The notes beneath the pieces were generated by a model that saw only the letters and a list, made by a program, of their open reading frames with translations, had not been told where the DNA came from and made no database searches. A DNA stretch of 58,325 bases. Source: Planctomycetota bacterium. Its GTDB lineage: Bacteria > Planctomycetota > Phycisphaerae > WQYP01. The position numbers and the translations under genes are program-made. Of this stretch, positions 1 through 9,291 are shown piece by piece. Position 1 is the stretch's first letter; each line of letters begins with the position of its first letter. The stretch covers positions 1-58,325 of the forward strand of contig JAKAVA010000070.1 of the NCBI GenBank assembly GCA_021827645.1, given 5' to 3'.

Positions 1-632
1 CATCGGGATTACTTGGGACTAATACATGGGGTATTCTTGGATACGCTCCCAAATCGGCTATCAATCTCACGCGTAATGTGCTGTGCTACGCGGCCGCTCA
101 TTAGCTGGCGGCCGCTCGACGCGATCGTGGGCGATATACAGGCCCGCAATTTTTTTGACCACTTATCAATTCTTGAAGAGCATGATGGTGGGTATTGCGA
201 TGATTTGGAATTTCATGGCCGTATTCCGATTGGTATTCTGCATCAGTCGGAAGATAAGAGATAGTTTTTCTGAGTATAGTATCATGTAGTGCCGAACAAG
301 GAGACCGCTTTATCTCCGATGTACGTCGTCACTACACCGGAGTTGGGGTGATGGCCATTCTGTGGGAACACCCTGCTGGAAAAGACCTCGATTTACGACC
401 TCTGCCAGAAGCCCCGTATCCCCTCGGGATGTTCTATGAATAGGCGAAAAAATTCTTTGAACAGGGGGGCCGGACTTTTTGACCCTCAGGCAGCTTCAAC
501 TCGTCCCGACACGTCGCAATGCGGCAATATCAACATCGCAACCAGCTCACTTCCAACCTCCAATGCTTGCGTAGCCGCCACAATCGCCTACCATTTAATC
601 TCTGGCAATGAGGATTTTCGGGAGGCCATGCC
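1..632. other. Left-edge region with no confident gene
   Basis: The reading frame starting at base 1 is open from the left edge to a stop at 262-264. It could be the tail of a gene cut by the window edge, but its roughly 87 residues show no family I recognise. A second short frame (start near 351, stop 441-443) encodes about 30 residues, MAILWEHPAGKDLDLR and onward. This looks protein-like and could be a tiny gene or a remnant. The remainder up to the tdh ribosome-binding site (GGGAGG near 620) shows nothing I can name. Confidence 0.35.
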
Positions 633-1658
633 ATGAAGGCGCTGGTAAAGTTACGCTCCGAGCGCGGACTCTGGTTGCAGGATGTTCCCAAACCCGAAGT
701 TGGACCCCATGATGTTCTGGTAAAAATTCTCAAGACCGGCATCTGCGGCACCGATCTGCACATCTATAAATGGGATGCTTGGGCCGCGAAAACCATTCCC
801 GTGCCGATGACGGTCGGCCATGAATTTGTCGGACGTATCGTGGAAGTGGGTTCCGACGTACATGATTTTGTTCCCGGCGAACTGGTCAGCGGCGAAGGGC
901 ACGTGGTTTGCGGGCGATGTCGCAATTGTCTCGCCGGCCGCCGACATCTCTGCAAGGATACCCGCGGCATTGGGGTCAATCGGCCCGGTGCGTTCGCCGA
1001 GTTTCTCTCCATTCCCGTCAGCAATGTCTGGGCGCACGACCCCGCCGTCCCACTGGATACCGCCGCCATCTTTGATCCTTTCGGTAACGCCGTCCATACA
1101 GCGCTGTCGTTTGATGTTCTGGGTGAGGATGTCCTCATTACCGGCGCCGGGCCGATCGGTCTGATGGCAACTGCGGTTGTTCGTCACGCCGGCGCTCGTT
1201 ACGTCGTAGTCACCGATGTAAATCCGTATCGCCTTGAGCTGGCCAGGCGGATGGGGGCAACGGAAGCGATTGACGTGCGCACCGACACACTCCCCCAATG
1301 TCAGAAACGCCTGGGGATGAAAGAAGGCTTTGATGTCGGACTTGAAATGTCGGGCAATGCGGACGCATTTCACCAGATGCTCGCCAGTATGTGCCACGGC
1401 GGAAAAATTGCGATGCTGGGCATTCCTGATAAAGAAATGGCCATTGACTGGAATACCGTCATATTCAATATGTTGACCATCCGGGGCATCTACGGACGCG
1501 AAATGTACGAAACCTGGTACAAGATGACGGTGATGCTCCAGAGCGGCCTGAATATTTCGCCCGTCATCACGCATCGCTTCCATTACACCGAATTTGAAAA
1601 GGGATTTGAAGTGATGTTTGGCGGGAATTGCGGCAAGGTTATATTGGATTGGGATTAA
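633..1658 (+). CDS. tdh: L-threonine 3-dehydrogenase
   Basis: Zinc-dependent medium-chain alcohol dehydrogenase that oxidises L-threonine with NAD+ to 2-amino-3-oxobutyrate in the cytoplasm. The 341-residue length equals the usual size of the family. Visible landmarks are the catalytic zinc region with [13 protein letters not shown] and GHEFVG, the structural-zinc cluster [15 protein letters not shown], the Rossmann motif GAGPIGLMA, and the C-terminal [11 protein letters not shown] stretch typical of Tdh rather than sorbitol dehydrogenases. The ATG is preceded by a strong GGGAGG. It is the first gene of a three-gene operon with a cysteine-synthase-like gene (21-base gap) and kbl, the enzyme that consumes its unstable product. 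That context makes the assignment firm. Confidence 0.96.
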   Translation: MKALVKLRSERGLWLQDVPKPEVGPHDVLVKILKTGICGTDLHIYKWDAWAAKTIPVPMTVGHEFVGRIVEVGSDVHDFVPGELVSGEGHVVCGRCRNCLAGRRHLCKDTRGIGVNRPGAFAEFLSIPVSNVWAHDPAVPLDTAAIFDPFGNAVHTALSFDVLGEDVLITGAGPIGLMATAVVRHAGARYVVVTDVNPYRLELARRMGATEAIDVRTDTLPQCQKRLGMKEGFDVGLEMSGNADAFHQMLASMCHGGKIAMLGIPDKEMAIDWNTVIFNMLTIRGIYGREMYETWYKMTVMLQSGLNISPVITHRFHYTEFEKGFEVMFGGNCGKVILDWD

Positions 1659-1679
1659 CCTTACGAAAGGTGTTCGCTC

Positions 1680-2636
1680 ATGCGCAAAGATACGCGGGCG
1701 GTCATAGGCCTCATCGGAAATACGCCCATGCTCAAGCTGTATTTTCAAGATCGGGGCATCACGATTTACGCCAAGTGCGAATTCATCAATCCCAGTGGCA
1801 GTATCAAAGATCGCTTTGCCGCGCGGGTGCTGCTCGATGCCGAGCAGCGCGGGCTCCTCAAGCCGGACTCCATTGTGCTCGAATGCAGCAGCGGAAATAC
1901 GGGCATAGCGCTCTCGATGGTGGGGGCGGCGATGGGTTATCGCGTGATGATTCTCATGGACAGCATCGCCAGTCGGGAACGACGGCAACTCATCCATCAG
2001 TTGGGGGCGGAACTCATCACCTTTGAAGGTGACGGCCGATATCAGGTCGGTATTGAAAAATCAAAACAGATGGCCGCCACCGACAGCCGCTACTTTCTGC
2101 CGCGGCAGTTTGAAAATCCACTCAACCTGCAGGACCATGAACAATCCACCGGGCAGGAGATTCTCCGGCAGATTCCCGGGCGTATCGACGCATTTGTCAA
2201 TGGTTACGGCACCGGCGCGACGTTGGCGGGCTGCGGCATCGCGATTAAAAAGCGTTACCCGACGGCGAAAATCATCGCGATGGAGCCGGCAGAGCAGGCC
2301 CTGCTGGCTGGAGAATATCCCTATTGCCATCAGATTGAAGGCGTCGCGGATGGTTTTATTCCAGAGTTACTCCATGGTGCGCCGCTGGATGGGCACGTCA
2401 AGGTGGCCAGCGCCGACGCCATGGCCATGACACGGCGTTTGCATCGCGAATTCGGCCTGCTCGTGGGGACATCGTCCGGAGCCAACGTAACCGTTGCGTT
2501 ACAACTCGCCTCCGAACTCGGCCCGGGAGCCAATGTCGTCACGCTCCTCTGCGATCGGGCGGAGCGGTATTTCAGTACCCAACTCTTCCATGAGCCGGAA
2601 GATGGGTCGGCGGTGCCCAAAACCGCCGTAGTGTAG
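1680..2636 (+). CDS. PLP-dependent cysteine synthase / CBS family enzyme
   Basis: Fold-type II PLP enzyme of the CysK/CysM/cystathionine beta-synthase family, 318 residues, cytoplasmic. The PLP lysine lies in SGSIKDR (usually PGSxKDR), the substrate loop is SSGNTG (usually TSGNTG), and the phosphate loop is GTGATLAG. A second serine/glycine loop, GTSSGANV, is near the C-terminus. There is no CBS regulatory domain. The gene sits between tdh and kbl, an unusual spot because those two are normally adjacent. Generic activity would be beta-replacement on O-acetylserine or O-phosphoserine giving cysteine, but the operon suggests a role near threonine, serine and glycine metabolism. The family call is firm; the exact substrate cannot be read from the sequence. 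Confidence 0.88.
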   Translation: MRKDTRAVIGLIGNTPMLKLYFQDRGITIYAKCEFINPSGSIKDRFAARVLLDAEQRGLLKPDSIVLECSSGNTGIALSMVGAAMGYRVMILMDSIASRERRQLIHQLGAELITFEGDGRYQVGIEKSKQMAATDSRYFLPRQFENPLNLQDHEQSTGQEILRQIPGRIDAFVNGYGTGATLAGCGIAIKKRYPTAKIIAMEPAEQALLAGEYPYCHQIEGVADGFIPELLHGAPLDGHVKVASADAMAMTRRLHREFGLLVGTSSGANVTVALQLASELGPGANVVTLLCDRAERYFSTQLFHEPEDGSAVPKTAVV

Positions 2637-2658
2637 GCATTAGTGAAGGAATAGAGCA

Positions 2659-3843
2659 TTGGATATAGACGCACATTATCGACAGCAACTCGACGATCTT
2701 CGGAAAGCCGGCCTTGAAAAAACAGAAATGGTGATTAATTCGCCGCAACGTGCGCATCTCGATGTGTGGGATCGCGGGCCGATGCTCAACATGTGCGCCA
2801 ATAACTACCTTGGGCTTGCCGATCATCCCGACCTGATCGCCGCCGCCACCGAGGGGCTCAGGCGCTGGGGTTTCGGTATGGCGTCCGTCCGGTTTATCTG
2901 CGGTACGCAGGTGATCCACCATGAGCTGGAAGCGGCGGTGAGCCATTTTCTGGGTATGGAGGAGGCGCTGCTCTATTCATCCTGCTTCGATGCCAACGCC
3001 GGATTATTTGAAACGCTTCTTGGACCGGACGATGCGATTGTCAGCGATGAATTAAATCATGCGTCAATTATTGACGGCATCCGTCTGTGCAAGGCCCGGC
3101 GGTACCGTTACAAAAATTCGGACATGAACGATCTGGAATCGCAGTTGGTTGCGGCTCGAACGGCCGGTGCCAAGGTGATTCTCATCGCAACCGACGGTGT
3201 ATTTTCAATGGACGGGCGGATTGCCGACTTGCCCGCCATATGCAATCTGGCGGAGCGCTTCGGAGCGCTGGTCATGGTGGACGACTCTCACGCCGTCGGA
3301 TTCATGGGCGCCCGTGGCCGCGGCACACATGAACATCACGGCGTGCTCAACCGCATCGATATTCTCACCGGTACGTTCGGTAAAGCCCTGGGCGGCGCCG
3401 GTGGCGGCTATGTCGCCGGTCGACGCAATATCATTCATATGTTGCGGCAGCGATCACGACCTTATTTATTCAGTAATTCTCTGATTCCTGCCGTTGCGGC
3501 GGCTAATCTTGCGGCTGTTCGGCTGGTTGAAAACGCCGATGATCTGCGGCGGAAATTATGGGAAAATACCCGTTATTTCCGACAGGAAATGGCGGCAGCC
3601 GGATTTGATATAATCCCCGGCAATCATCCGATTGTTCCCATCATGTTCGGCGACGCCAACCTTGCCGTGAACATGGCCCGCAAGGTGGTCGAAAGGAGCG
3701 TATTTGTCGTTGCCTTCGCCTATCCCGTTGTGCCGATGGGAAGAGCCCGCATCCGGATTCAAGTATCGGCTGCGCATAGTCGCGACGACCTGCAAAAGGC
3801 GATATCGGCCTTTGTTTCCGCCCGAGATGAAACGGGAAAATGA
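2659..3843 (+). CDS. kbl: 2-amino-3-ketobutyrate coenzyme A ligase
   Basis: PLP enzyme of the alpha-oxoamine synthase family that cleaves 2-amino-3-oxobutyrate with CoA to glycine and acetyl-CoA, completing threonine breakdown started by Tdh. Its 394 residues match Kbl. Seen are [14 protein letters not shown] near residue 45, [13 protein letters not shown], the [10 protein letters not shown] cofactor-binding motif, and the PLP-lysine region [15 protein letters not shown]. The start is a TTG with AAGGA upstream; no ATG gives a full N-terminus. It lies 22 bases after the cysteine-synthase-like gene, so it is almost certainly co-transcribed. Downstream, a GC-rich imperfect hairpin around 3876-3900 without a T-run may end the operon. 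Confidence 0.95.
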   Translation: MDIDAHYRQQLDDLRKAGLEKTEMVINSPQRAHLDVWDRGPMLNMCANNYLGLADHPDLIAAATEGLRRWGFGMASVRFICGTQVIHHELEAAVSHFLGMEEALLYSSCFDANAGLFETLLGPDDAIVSDELNHASIIDGIRLCKARRYRYKNSDMNDLESQLVAARTAGAKVILIATDGVFSMDGRIADLPAICNLAERFGALVMVDDSHAVGFMGARGRGTHEHHGVLNRIDILTGTFGKALGGAGGGYVAGRRNIIHMLRQRSRPYLFSNSLIPAVAAANLAAVRLVENADDLRRKLWENTRYFRQEMAAAGFDIIPGNHPIVPIMFGDANLAVNMARKVVERSVFVVAFAYPVVPMGRARIRIQVSAAHSRDDLQKAISAFVSARDETGK

Positions 3844-3999
3844 TTTTGACGCGGTGCGGTGGGGGAGCCTTGCCACGGGGCCGCCGGGTCGATTGGCCCG
3901 CATGCGTGGCCGAGCGGTGGGTACGCCGAAAGCACTCGGTTCGGTAAGAGAGGTCACCCGAATCAAAAAAAACGTTTGCTCTACCGCTCAGGCAATCGA

Positions 4000-4977
4000 T
4001 CAGGAATCAGCCTGCCAATTTTTCCCAAGATATTTGGGTCCCGGCCGACTACCCGCAAAAATGGCCAGCGCAATAAGCGCGGCCAGATACGGCAACATCT
4101 GGAAAATCTCAAACGGCAGATGCCGCATGGCGTGGAGAACCGTTGAATGACTCGTGTAGCGTGCGGTCTGCAGGGTCTGCTGCAGGCTGTTAATGGCTCC
4201 AAACAGTACGCAGCCGCTGATCAATCCCCAAACCGTCCAACGCCCAAAAATCACGAGGGAGAGCACTACAAACCCGATTCCATCCGTCATATTCTGGGCG
4301 AAGCTGTGCGTCTGCATGATGCTCAGATAGGCTCCTGCAGCCCCCGCGCAGCCGCCGGCGAATAGGGTTGCCAGGGTCCGGCTCAGTTTTACCGGTATAC
4401 CCGCCGCCGCACAGGTCTCGGGGGAGTCGCCCAGACCGCGGATCACCAATCCCAGGCGGGTGCGGTTCAAGGCCCAGCCCACCATGCCGCACAGCACAAT
4501 GGTAAAATACACCAGCCCGTATTGATCAAATAATGCCGGTCCGGCGAAGCCGATCTGTGAAAGCCAGGGGATTGGTATGCGGTTGAACGCCTCATTCCGC
4601 GCGAGGTGAATGACCAGATTGTGGCTTTGCGTCCAATTCTGAAACAGCATCCAGAAGCTCCCCGTCGCCCCCAATGCCAGAAGGTTAATTGCAGTCCCGA
4701 CGACAATCTGATCCGCGCCCATGCCGATGCAGGTTACTGCAAATATGCCCGCCATGACGATCCCGGAAAGTATTCCGGCCAGCAGACCGATCATTCCATG
4801 ACCAGACGCAAACGACGCCAGAAACGCGGCCAATGCTCCCGAGAGCATGATCCCCTCGATGCCGATGTCGATAACGCCCGTAATCTCCGCCGTAAGTTCT
4901 CCGAGACCCGCAAGCACCATCGGTGCGGCGGCACTGATCGTCTCCCTGAAAAGAAAAGTTGGAAGTGAAATGCTCAG
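4000..4977 (-). CDS. BMP-type nucleoside ABC transporter permease (NupQ-like), probable CTG start
   Basis: Inner-membrane permease of the ABC importer family that works with BMP binding proteins (NupQ/YufQ-like, nucleoside or purine uptake). Hydrophobic segments fill its length, and the hallmark EITGVIDIGIEGIMLSGA follows the N-terminus. The first ATG (4918-4920) would cut off the conserved N-terminal residues LFRETISAAAPM, which are encoded in frame upstream. No ATG, GTG or TTG exists upstream in frame. CTG at 4975-4977 is preceded by GGGAG seven bases away and overlaps the stop of the other permease gene, giving 325 residues. An ATT at 4969-4971 is the other option. It is last in a four-gene leftward operon. 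Confidence 0.85.
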   Translation of the reverse strand: MSISLPTFLFRETISAAAPMVLAGLGELTAEITGVIDIGIEGIMLSGALAAFLASFASGHGMIGLLAGILSGIVMAGIFAVTCIGMGADQIVVGTAINLLALGATGSFWMLFQNWTQSHNLVIHLARNEAFNRIPIPWLSQIGFAGPALFDQYGLVYFTIVLCGMVGWALNRTRLGLVIRGLGDSPETCAAAGIPVKLSRTLATLFAGGCAGAAGAYLSIMQTHSFAQNMTDGIGFVVLSLVIFGRWTVWGLISGCVLFGAINSLQQTLQTARYTSHSTVLHAMRHLPFEIFQMLPYLAALIALAIFAGSRPGPKYLGKNWQADS

Positions 4978-6086
4978 GCGCCATCTCCCGTTTCAGTGTT
5001 GCGCTGCTGCCACAGGCCACTGCGCAATGTCCGTCGCATCGACCACGCTCCAATGATCAGCATCGCGAGAATGATGACGGCCTTGATAATATTGGAGGTT
5101 TCATGCGGCAACCCGATGCTGCTCTCCTCCGCCCGCTGGGCCCCGGCATCCAACGCACCAAAAAACAGCGCTGCCACCGCCACGCCCATCGGATCGAGTC
5201 GTCCCAGCAGGGCCACTGCAATCCCCGCGTAGCCGTAATTACCGATCTTCGCCGTCATGAAATGGGCAACGCCTAATATCTGAATCGCCCCGGCCAAGCC
5301 CGCACATCCGGCTCCAATCAGCATCGCCTGAATCTGGCGGGCCGCAACCGGAATGCCGACGAGCCGGGAAGCCGCTTCGTTGAGCCCGATGGCGGTGGTC
5401 TGAAATCCGAATACGGTCATCACCTGCACGAACTCCGCTACCATCGCAACGGCCGCCGCAATCAGAACCCCAATATGCAGCGAAGTGTATTTCATCATCA
5501 CCGGCAAACAGAAATGTGGCGGAATCTGTGAACTTTGCGGTGCGGATGTGCCGTGCGCCTGAAGATAACTGTGCAGAAGTATTTTCACCGCGTAAAGGGC
5601 GGTGAAATTCAGCAAAATGGTGGAAAGAACCACCGGCACTTTGCGCCACAACTCCAATAGGCTGGCGAGCAATCCCCATGCGGCACCGGCGCCGGCGCCG
5701 GCGAAAAGGCACATCGTGATGCCCGGCAGTGGGGGGGTGTGCGGACTAAGCAGCCTCGTGCTCATGGCCACCGCCATGGCCGCCCCGACAAGCAGTTGTC
5801 CCTGGGCTCCGATATTAAAAACGCCGGCCCGAAAGGTGATGGCCGCCGCGAGTCCGGTCAGCAGCAGCGGACAGGCCTTGGTAAGGGTATCCGCCAATGC
5901 GTATCGATCAGCCACTGCGCCGCGGTACCATAACTCCAGGATGTGGCCGGGGGGAAACCCCATCAGCGCAAGCAGGATCAATACTGCACCCGCCGCCAGT
6001 GCACATCCGCCGACGGTAAAGATTATTTCCAGCAGAAACATTCTGCCGCGTTGAAGTGATGGCATCCGGAGTCGCACACCTTTCAA
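4974..6086 (-). CDS. BMP-type nucleoside ABC transporter permease (NupP-like)
   Basis: Second integral-membrane permease of the same importer, 370 residues with about ten hydrophobic segments. The conserved stretch FRAGVFNIGAQGQLLVGA, near residues 85-105, is the signature of the NupP/YufP branch of branched-chain-like permeases. The start ATG overlaps the stop of the ATPase gene by four bases (ATGA), and its own stop overlaps the presumed CTG start of the next permease, so all three genes are probably translationally coupled. It would pair with the product at 4000-4977 to form the channel. The family is clear; the substrate (nucleosides, purines or similar) is inferred from relatives. Confidence 0.9.
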   Translation of the reverse strand: MKGVRLRMPSLQRGRMFLLEIIFTVGGCALAAGAVLILLALMGFPPGHILELWYRGAVADRYALADTLTKACPLLLTGLAAAITFRAGVFNIGAQGQLLVGAAMAVAMSTRLLSPHTPPLPGITMCLFAGAGAGAAWGLLASLLELWRKVPVVLSTILLNFTALYAVKILLHSYLQAHGTSAPQSSQIPPHFCLPVMMKYTSLHIGVLIAAAVAMVAEFVQVMTVFGFQTTAIGLNEAASRLVGIPVAARQIQAMLIGAGCAGLAGAIQILGVAHFMTAKIGNYGYAGIAVALLGRLDPMGVAVAALFFGALDAGAQRAEESSIGLPHETSNIIKAVIILAMLIIGAWSMRRTLRSGLWQQRNTETGDGA

Positions 6087-7666
6087 GGTTGCACCGGGCC
6101 GTTTCTGCGGTCGCGGAATCCGTCATCCCCACGCGGGCCACTGCGGAGGCTCTCAAGTTCGTTTCCCAGCATCCACGCACCGATCTGGCGGCGCGTCGCA
6201 TCTGGCCACGGCGTCTCATACAGGTGCCCCGCGTACATCACATAAAGCCGATCGCTGAGCCGCAACAGCTCATCCAGATCATCATGAATCAGCAGAATCC
6301 CCATGCCACCGTCCCGCGCAGTGAGCATCTGCTGCATGACAAATGCCGCCGCCCCCACGTCCAACCCCCGTGTGGGATTGATCGCCAGCAGGAATCCCGG
6401 CTTGAGTTCCAATTCCCGGGCGACAATCACCTTCTGCTGATTTCCACCAGATAGTCCGACGACCGGCATGCGCAAATCACCGGCGCGAATGTCGAACTGT
6501 CGCTTAATTCTTTCATGATGATCCGACCATCCTCGGCGCCGAAGAATGCCCCAGCGGGAAAATGGCCGCCGATCGTGCGCTTTGAGCGCCAGATTATTAT
6601 GAATCGACCAAGGTAATATCAACCCTTCCTTCTGCCTGTCTGCCGGAATAACGCCGATGTCTTTCAAATGTCGTCGGGCCCCGAACTTGGTCAGCGGAAT
6701 GCCGTCGATCACAAGTCGCCCCGCAGCATCAGTCTCGCCGGTCAGGATCGCCGAGAGTTCAATTTGTCCACTCCCCTCCACGCCGCAGATTCCCGCAATT
6801 TCTCCCGCATTGACGCGAAGTGATGCCGCTTTCAAGACGGAACGATCTCGGCCAAATGAATGTCGTCCTCTGTGCTTGGGTTCTGCGTGCTCAAGCTCCA
6901 AAACGCTCCGCCCGCCCTGCGGTGCCCGAGCCGCAGTCGGCAGCGAAATGTCCTTTCCGATCATCGCCGTGATGATCTCTGACGTCGAAACGTCGTCTGC
7001 TGCAGCCTCCAGCGTCATCCGTCCCTGGCGCAGAATCATGATGCGGTCACAGACGCTCTTTATCTCAGCAAGTTTATGACTCACCAGCAGAACCGTCAGT
7101 CCCCGCTCCGCCAGTTGCCGAACCGTGGACAGAAGCGAATCCACCTGTGCCGGTGTCAGTGCGGCGGTCGGCTCATCAAGTATCAGCAGTCGCCCACCCA
7201 GCGAGAGCGCTTTGATGATCTCGATCCGCTGCTGCTCGCTGACACTCAGTCGCTCCACCGGCCGGTGCATTTCCACATTCCAATTCAGTTCCCTCCGCCA
7301 CCTGTCCGCAGTTTGTCGAACCTCTGCGGAAACGCCCCGCCACCAACCCCCGGGTGCAAACAAGGCCAGATTTTCCATCCCGGTCTGAGTACCGACCAGC
7401 TTAAAATGTTGATACACCATGCCGATACCGAGTTCAAATGCACGGCGGGGCGAGGATATCACAACTTTTTGCCCCTCCAGAAGAATCTGACCTGAATTCG
7501 GTTGCAGTGCCCCGGCGAGAAGATGCATTAAAGTAGACTTTCCCGCTCCATTTTCGCCGAGAATGCCGAACACCTCTCCGGTATTCACCCGCAGGCTCAC
7601 CTCGCTCAGCGCCGTCAGGTTGCCGAAGCGGCGGGTGATCCGGATCAGTTCCAGCAATGGCGACAT
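6083..7666 (-). CDS. BMP-type nucleoside ABC transporter, double ATP-binding subunit (NupO-like)
   Basis: Cytoplasmic ATPase of 527 residues containing two nucleotide-binding domains, as usual for this family. The N-terminal domain has Walker A GENGAGKST, a signature LSVSEQQRIEI and Walker B LLILDEPTAAL. The second domain has a degenerate Walker A (GVEGSGQIEL, lacking the lysine) but an intact signature LSGGNQQKV. One full and one degenerate site is normal for the family. The ATG has GGAG six bases upstream. It lies 37 bases after the binding-protein gene and overlaps the following permease. The role is to power import through the two permeases. Confidence 0.93.
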   Translation of the reverse strand: MSPLLELIRITRRFGNLTALSEVSLRVNTGEVFGILGENGAGKSTLMHLLAGALQPNSGQILLEGQKVVISSPRRAFELGIGMVYQHFKLVGTQTGMENLALFAPGGWWRGVSAEVRQTADRWRRELNWNVEMHRPVERLSVSEQQRIEIIKALSLGGRLLILDEPTAALTPAQVDSLLSTVRQLAERGLTVLLVSHKLAEIKSVCDRIMILRQGRMTLEAAADDVSTSEIITAMIGKDISLPTAARAPQGGRSVLELEHAEPKHRGRHSFGRDRSVLKAASLRVNAGEIAGICGVEGSGQIELSAILTGETDAAGRLVIDGIPLTKFGARRHLKDIGVIPADRQKEGLILPWSIHNNLALKAHDRRPFSRWGILRRRGWSDHHERIKRQFDIRAGDLRMPVVGLSGGNQQKVIVARELELKPGFLLAINPTRGLDVGAAAFVMQQMLTARDGGMGILLIHDDLDELLRLSDRLYVMYAGHLYETPWPDATRRQIGAWMLGNELESLRSGPRGDDGFRDRRNGPVQP

Positions 7667-7703
7667 GAAGACTCCAACCCAATAACTCGGCGCCCGACAG
7701 CTA

Positions 7704-8726
7704 TTATTTAGCCGCCAGCAGGTGTTTGCGGATCACGACGAGTCGATGCTCCATGGCGGGCGTAATGACCCGGCCGAGCAACTTCGGATTCAAGACAACA
7801 ATACACACATGATTGGCCATGGTTTCATTGATGACGCCGGCCTTGAGTTTTCCCGCTTTGGCAAGAATGGCGACATGCATGAAGGCCCGATCCAGTCGAA
7901 TTACGGCACTGGCAAGCGTATAGCGGCTGCAGGTCGGATTATTATTTTGGTTTCCATTGCAGCCGAAAACATAAACCGGATGGCCCGGATGTCGGCGATT
8001 AGCCGACTTGACCGCTTCAAACACCCCCTGACTGGCCGCATCCACATTTTGATAAATCACATCGATACCCTGCTGGATGAAAGCCTGGGCCTGCGTCTTT
8101 GAAAGTCCCACCTGATCCCAACTGGTGTAGGCCTGGGCAACGCGAATCTTCGGATTCACCGCGCGGGCCCCAGCCTTGAATCCTTTGTAACATGCCTCAA
8201 CCGAAGGAATCGCCTCTCCCCCAATAAAGCCGATTTTCCCGGTCCGCGAGATCATCGCCGCCAGCGCCCCGAGTTCATAAGAGGGTTGCGTGAGATCGAA
8301 ATTCATCGTGGTCACGCCCGGTTCCACCTTGTCCGCACCGCTGATAGCAAATCGCGTGTGCGTGGTCATCCGTGCCACCTGAGTCGCAGGAACCAGAAAT
8401 TCGTAGCCGTGGCCGATGATCAGACCATAATGGCGGCGGCAGAAGTCACGCATGATGCTCGTCGCCCGGATGGGCGTTACATGCTCCAGAACCGAAAGTT
8501 TCGCGTGCAGTGCTTTGGCTACCTTCACGGCGGCATCGCGACCATCCTGATTCCAACCCCCGTCGGTAATGGACCCCGAGCATATGAATGCCATCCTGAA
8601 GACCCGCCCCTGAACCACCGGAGTGCCGGTGAGAAAAAATGCCAGAGTGATCAGGACGAAGAATGGATAAACCGACCGATGGCTCTGACGCGTCGGATTC
8701 GTACGGCTGTTCGTTGGGATGGTCAT
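7704..8726 (-). CDS. BMP-family substrate-binding protein
   Basis: Periplasmic binding protein of the Bmp/Med family, first gene of the importer operon. A hydrophobic N-terminal signal (FFVLITLAFFLTGTPVVQG) is followed by the mature start RVFRMAFICSGSITDGGWNQ, where DGGWN is the family signature. Later motifs include GHGYEFLVPA, GKIGFIGGEAIPSVE and IDVIYQNVDAASQGVFEA. No lipobox cysteine is seen, so the protein is probably soluble or anchored by an uncleaved helix. I chose the ATG at 8726, with GGAG ten bases upstream. A GTG at 8747 or ATG at 8744 would add six or seven residues. Likely ligands are nucleosides, inferred from the family. Confidence 0.9.
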   Translation of the reverse strand: MTIPTNSRTNPTRQSHRSVYPFFVLITLAFFLTGTPVVQGRVFRMAFICSGSITDGGWNQDGRDAAVKVAKALHAKLSVLEHVTPIRATSIMRDFCRRHYGLIIGHGYEFLVPATQVARMTTHTRFAISGADKVEPGVTTMNFDLTQPSYELGALAAMISRTGKIGFIGGEAIPSVEACYKGFKAGARAVNPKIRVAQAYTSWDQVGLSKTQAQAFIQQGIDVIYQNVDAASQGVFEAVKSANRRHPGHPVYVFGCNGNQNNNPTCSRYTLASAVIRLDRAFMHVAILAKAGKLKAGVINETMANHVCIVVLNPKLLGRVITPAMEHRLVVIRKHLLAAK

Positions 8727-8755
8727 GGCGGAAGGTCTCCACATCACTCAAAATC

Positions 8756-8780
8756 ACGGTGCACCTGATTATTGCACCGT
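8756..8780. promoter_or_regulatory. Perfect 8-9-8 inverted repeat upstream of the BMP importer operon
   Basis: ACGGTGCA (8756-8763) and TGCACCGT (8773-8780) are exact reverse complements separated by nine AT-rich bases (CCTGATTAT). The element lies 29 bases before the chosen start of the BMP gene. Read on the minus strand, the spacer carries AATAAT, which could serve as a -10 box. A two-fold symmetric site over a promoter is what a dimeric repressor would bind. A short RNA hairpin in the leader is the alternative. No regulator gene is adjacent. Confidence 0.6.
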
Positions 8781-9278
8781 CCGGGCCGATCCGCCACTTG
8801 AAATTTCGTCTTTCGTGCCGGTCAGGCACGGCGGGTTACCTGACCTTCACATCTTTACCCCCTTGGCACCGGAAACCAGTGGCGAATCCTCCGAAGAACT
8901 CGAGGTCAGGTTCGACATCCTGCCCAAGACCGTCACTTCCAGTCCCATCCCATCACGAAAATAGCTTGATAAGAGAGTTCGGTACTGCCCGCATAAGACG
9001 TATTACCACTCTGTGATTTTCGGTATAACTTCTGGAGATTGTTGTCGGAACTGCGATGTTCTTACAGATTCGGTGTATAGAAAACATTCTTCGCGTTCTT
9101 TCCTCCGCAGTTATTGGGCTTGTGATCAGTTCGCTCATCGGATAAGCCACTTTCAATGCGTTCGGCAATCTCTGGCTTAGGCGGGGATTATTCGGATATT
9201 TAGATGGCGTGCCTCGACGGAACGAATTGCCGCTCCTCAGATAAAGCTGAAACATAAGCTGCGGCGCGGATAACGCGG
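8781..9278. other. Intergenic region between divergent operons
   Basis: About 500 bases lie between the leftward BMP importer and the rightward LolA-like gene. Only short, unconvincing open frames occur on either strand. Apart from the inverted repeat at the left edge and the -10-like box at the right edge, I see no gene, RNA gene or repeat. Confidence 0.5.
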
Positions 9279-9284
9279 TAGAAT
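9279..9284 (+). promoter_or_regulatory. -10-like box (TAGAAT) for the LolA-like gene
   Basis: TAGAAT ends seven bases before the GTG at 9292, so transcription would start at or next to the start codon (leaderless or nearly so). No convincing -35 hexamer is visible. The same spacing recurs before several other first genes in the window. Confidence 0.45.
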
Positions 9285-9291
9285 TTACGCC

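Noticed and set aside
651-1997. Long open frame (448 codons) on the minus strand opposite tdh and the cysteine-synthase-like gene
   Set aside because: It has no recognisable motif and covers two clear plus-strand enzymes; it is a frame shadow produced by codon bias.
3900-3965. tRNA-Ser/Leu-like stretch (GTGGCCGAGCGGT) after kbl
   Set aside because: No acceptor stem, anticodon arm or T-loop (GGTTCGAATC) follows in order, so it cannot fold as a tRNA.
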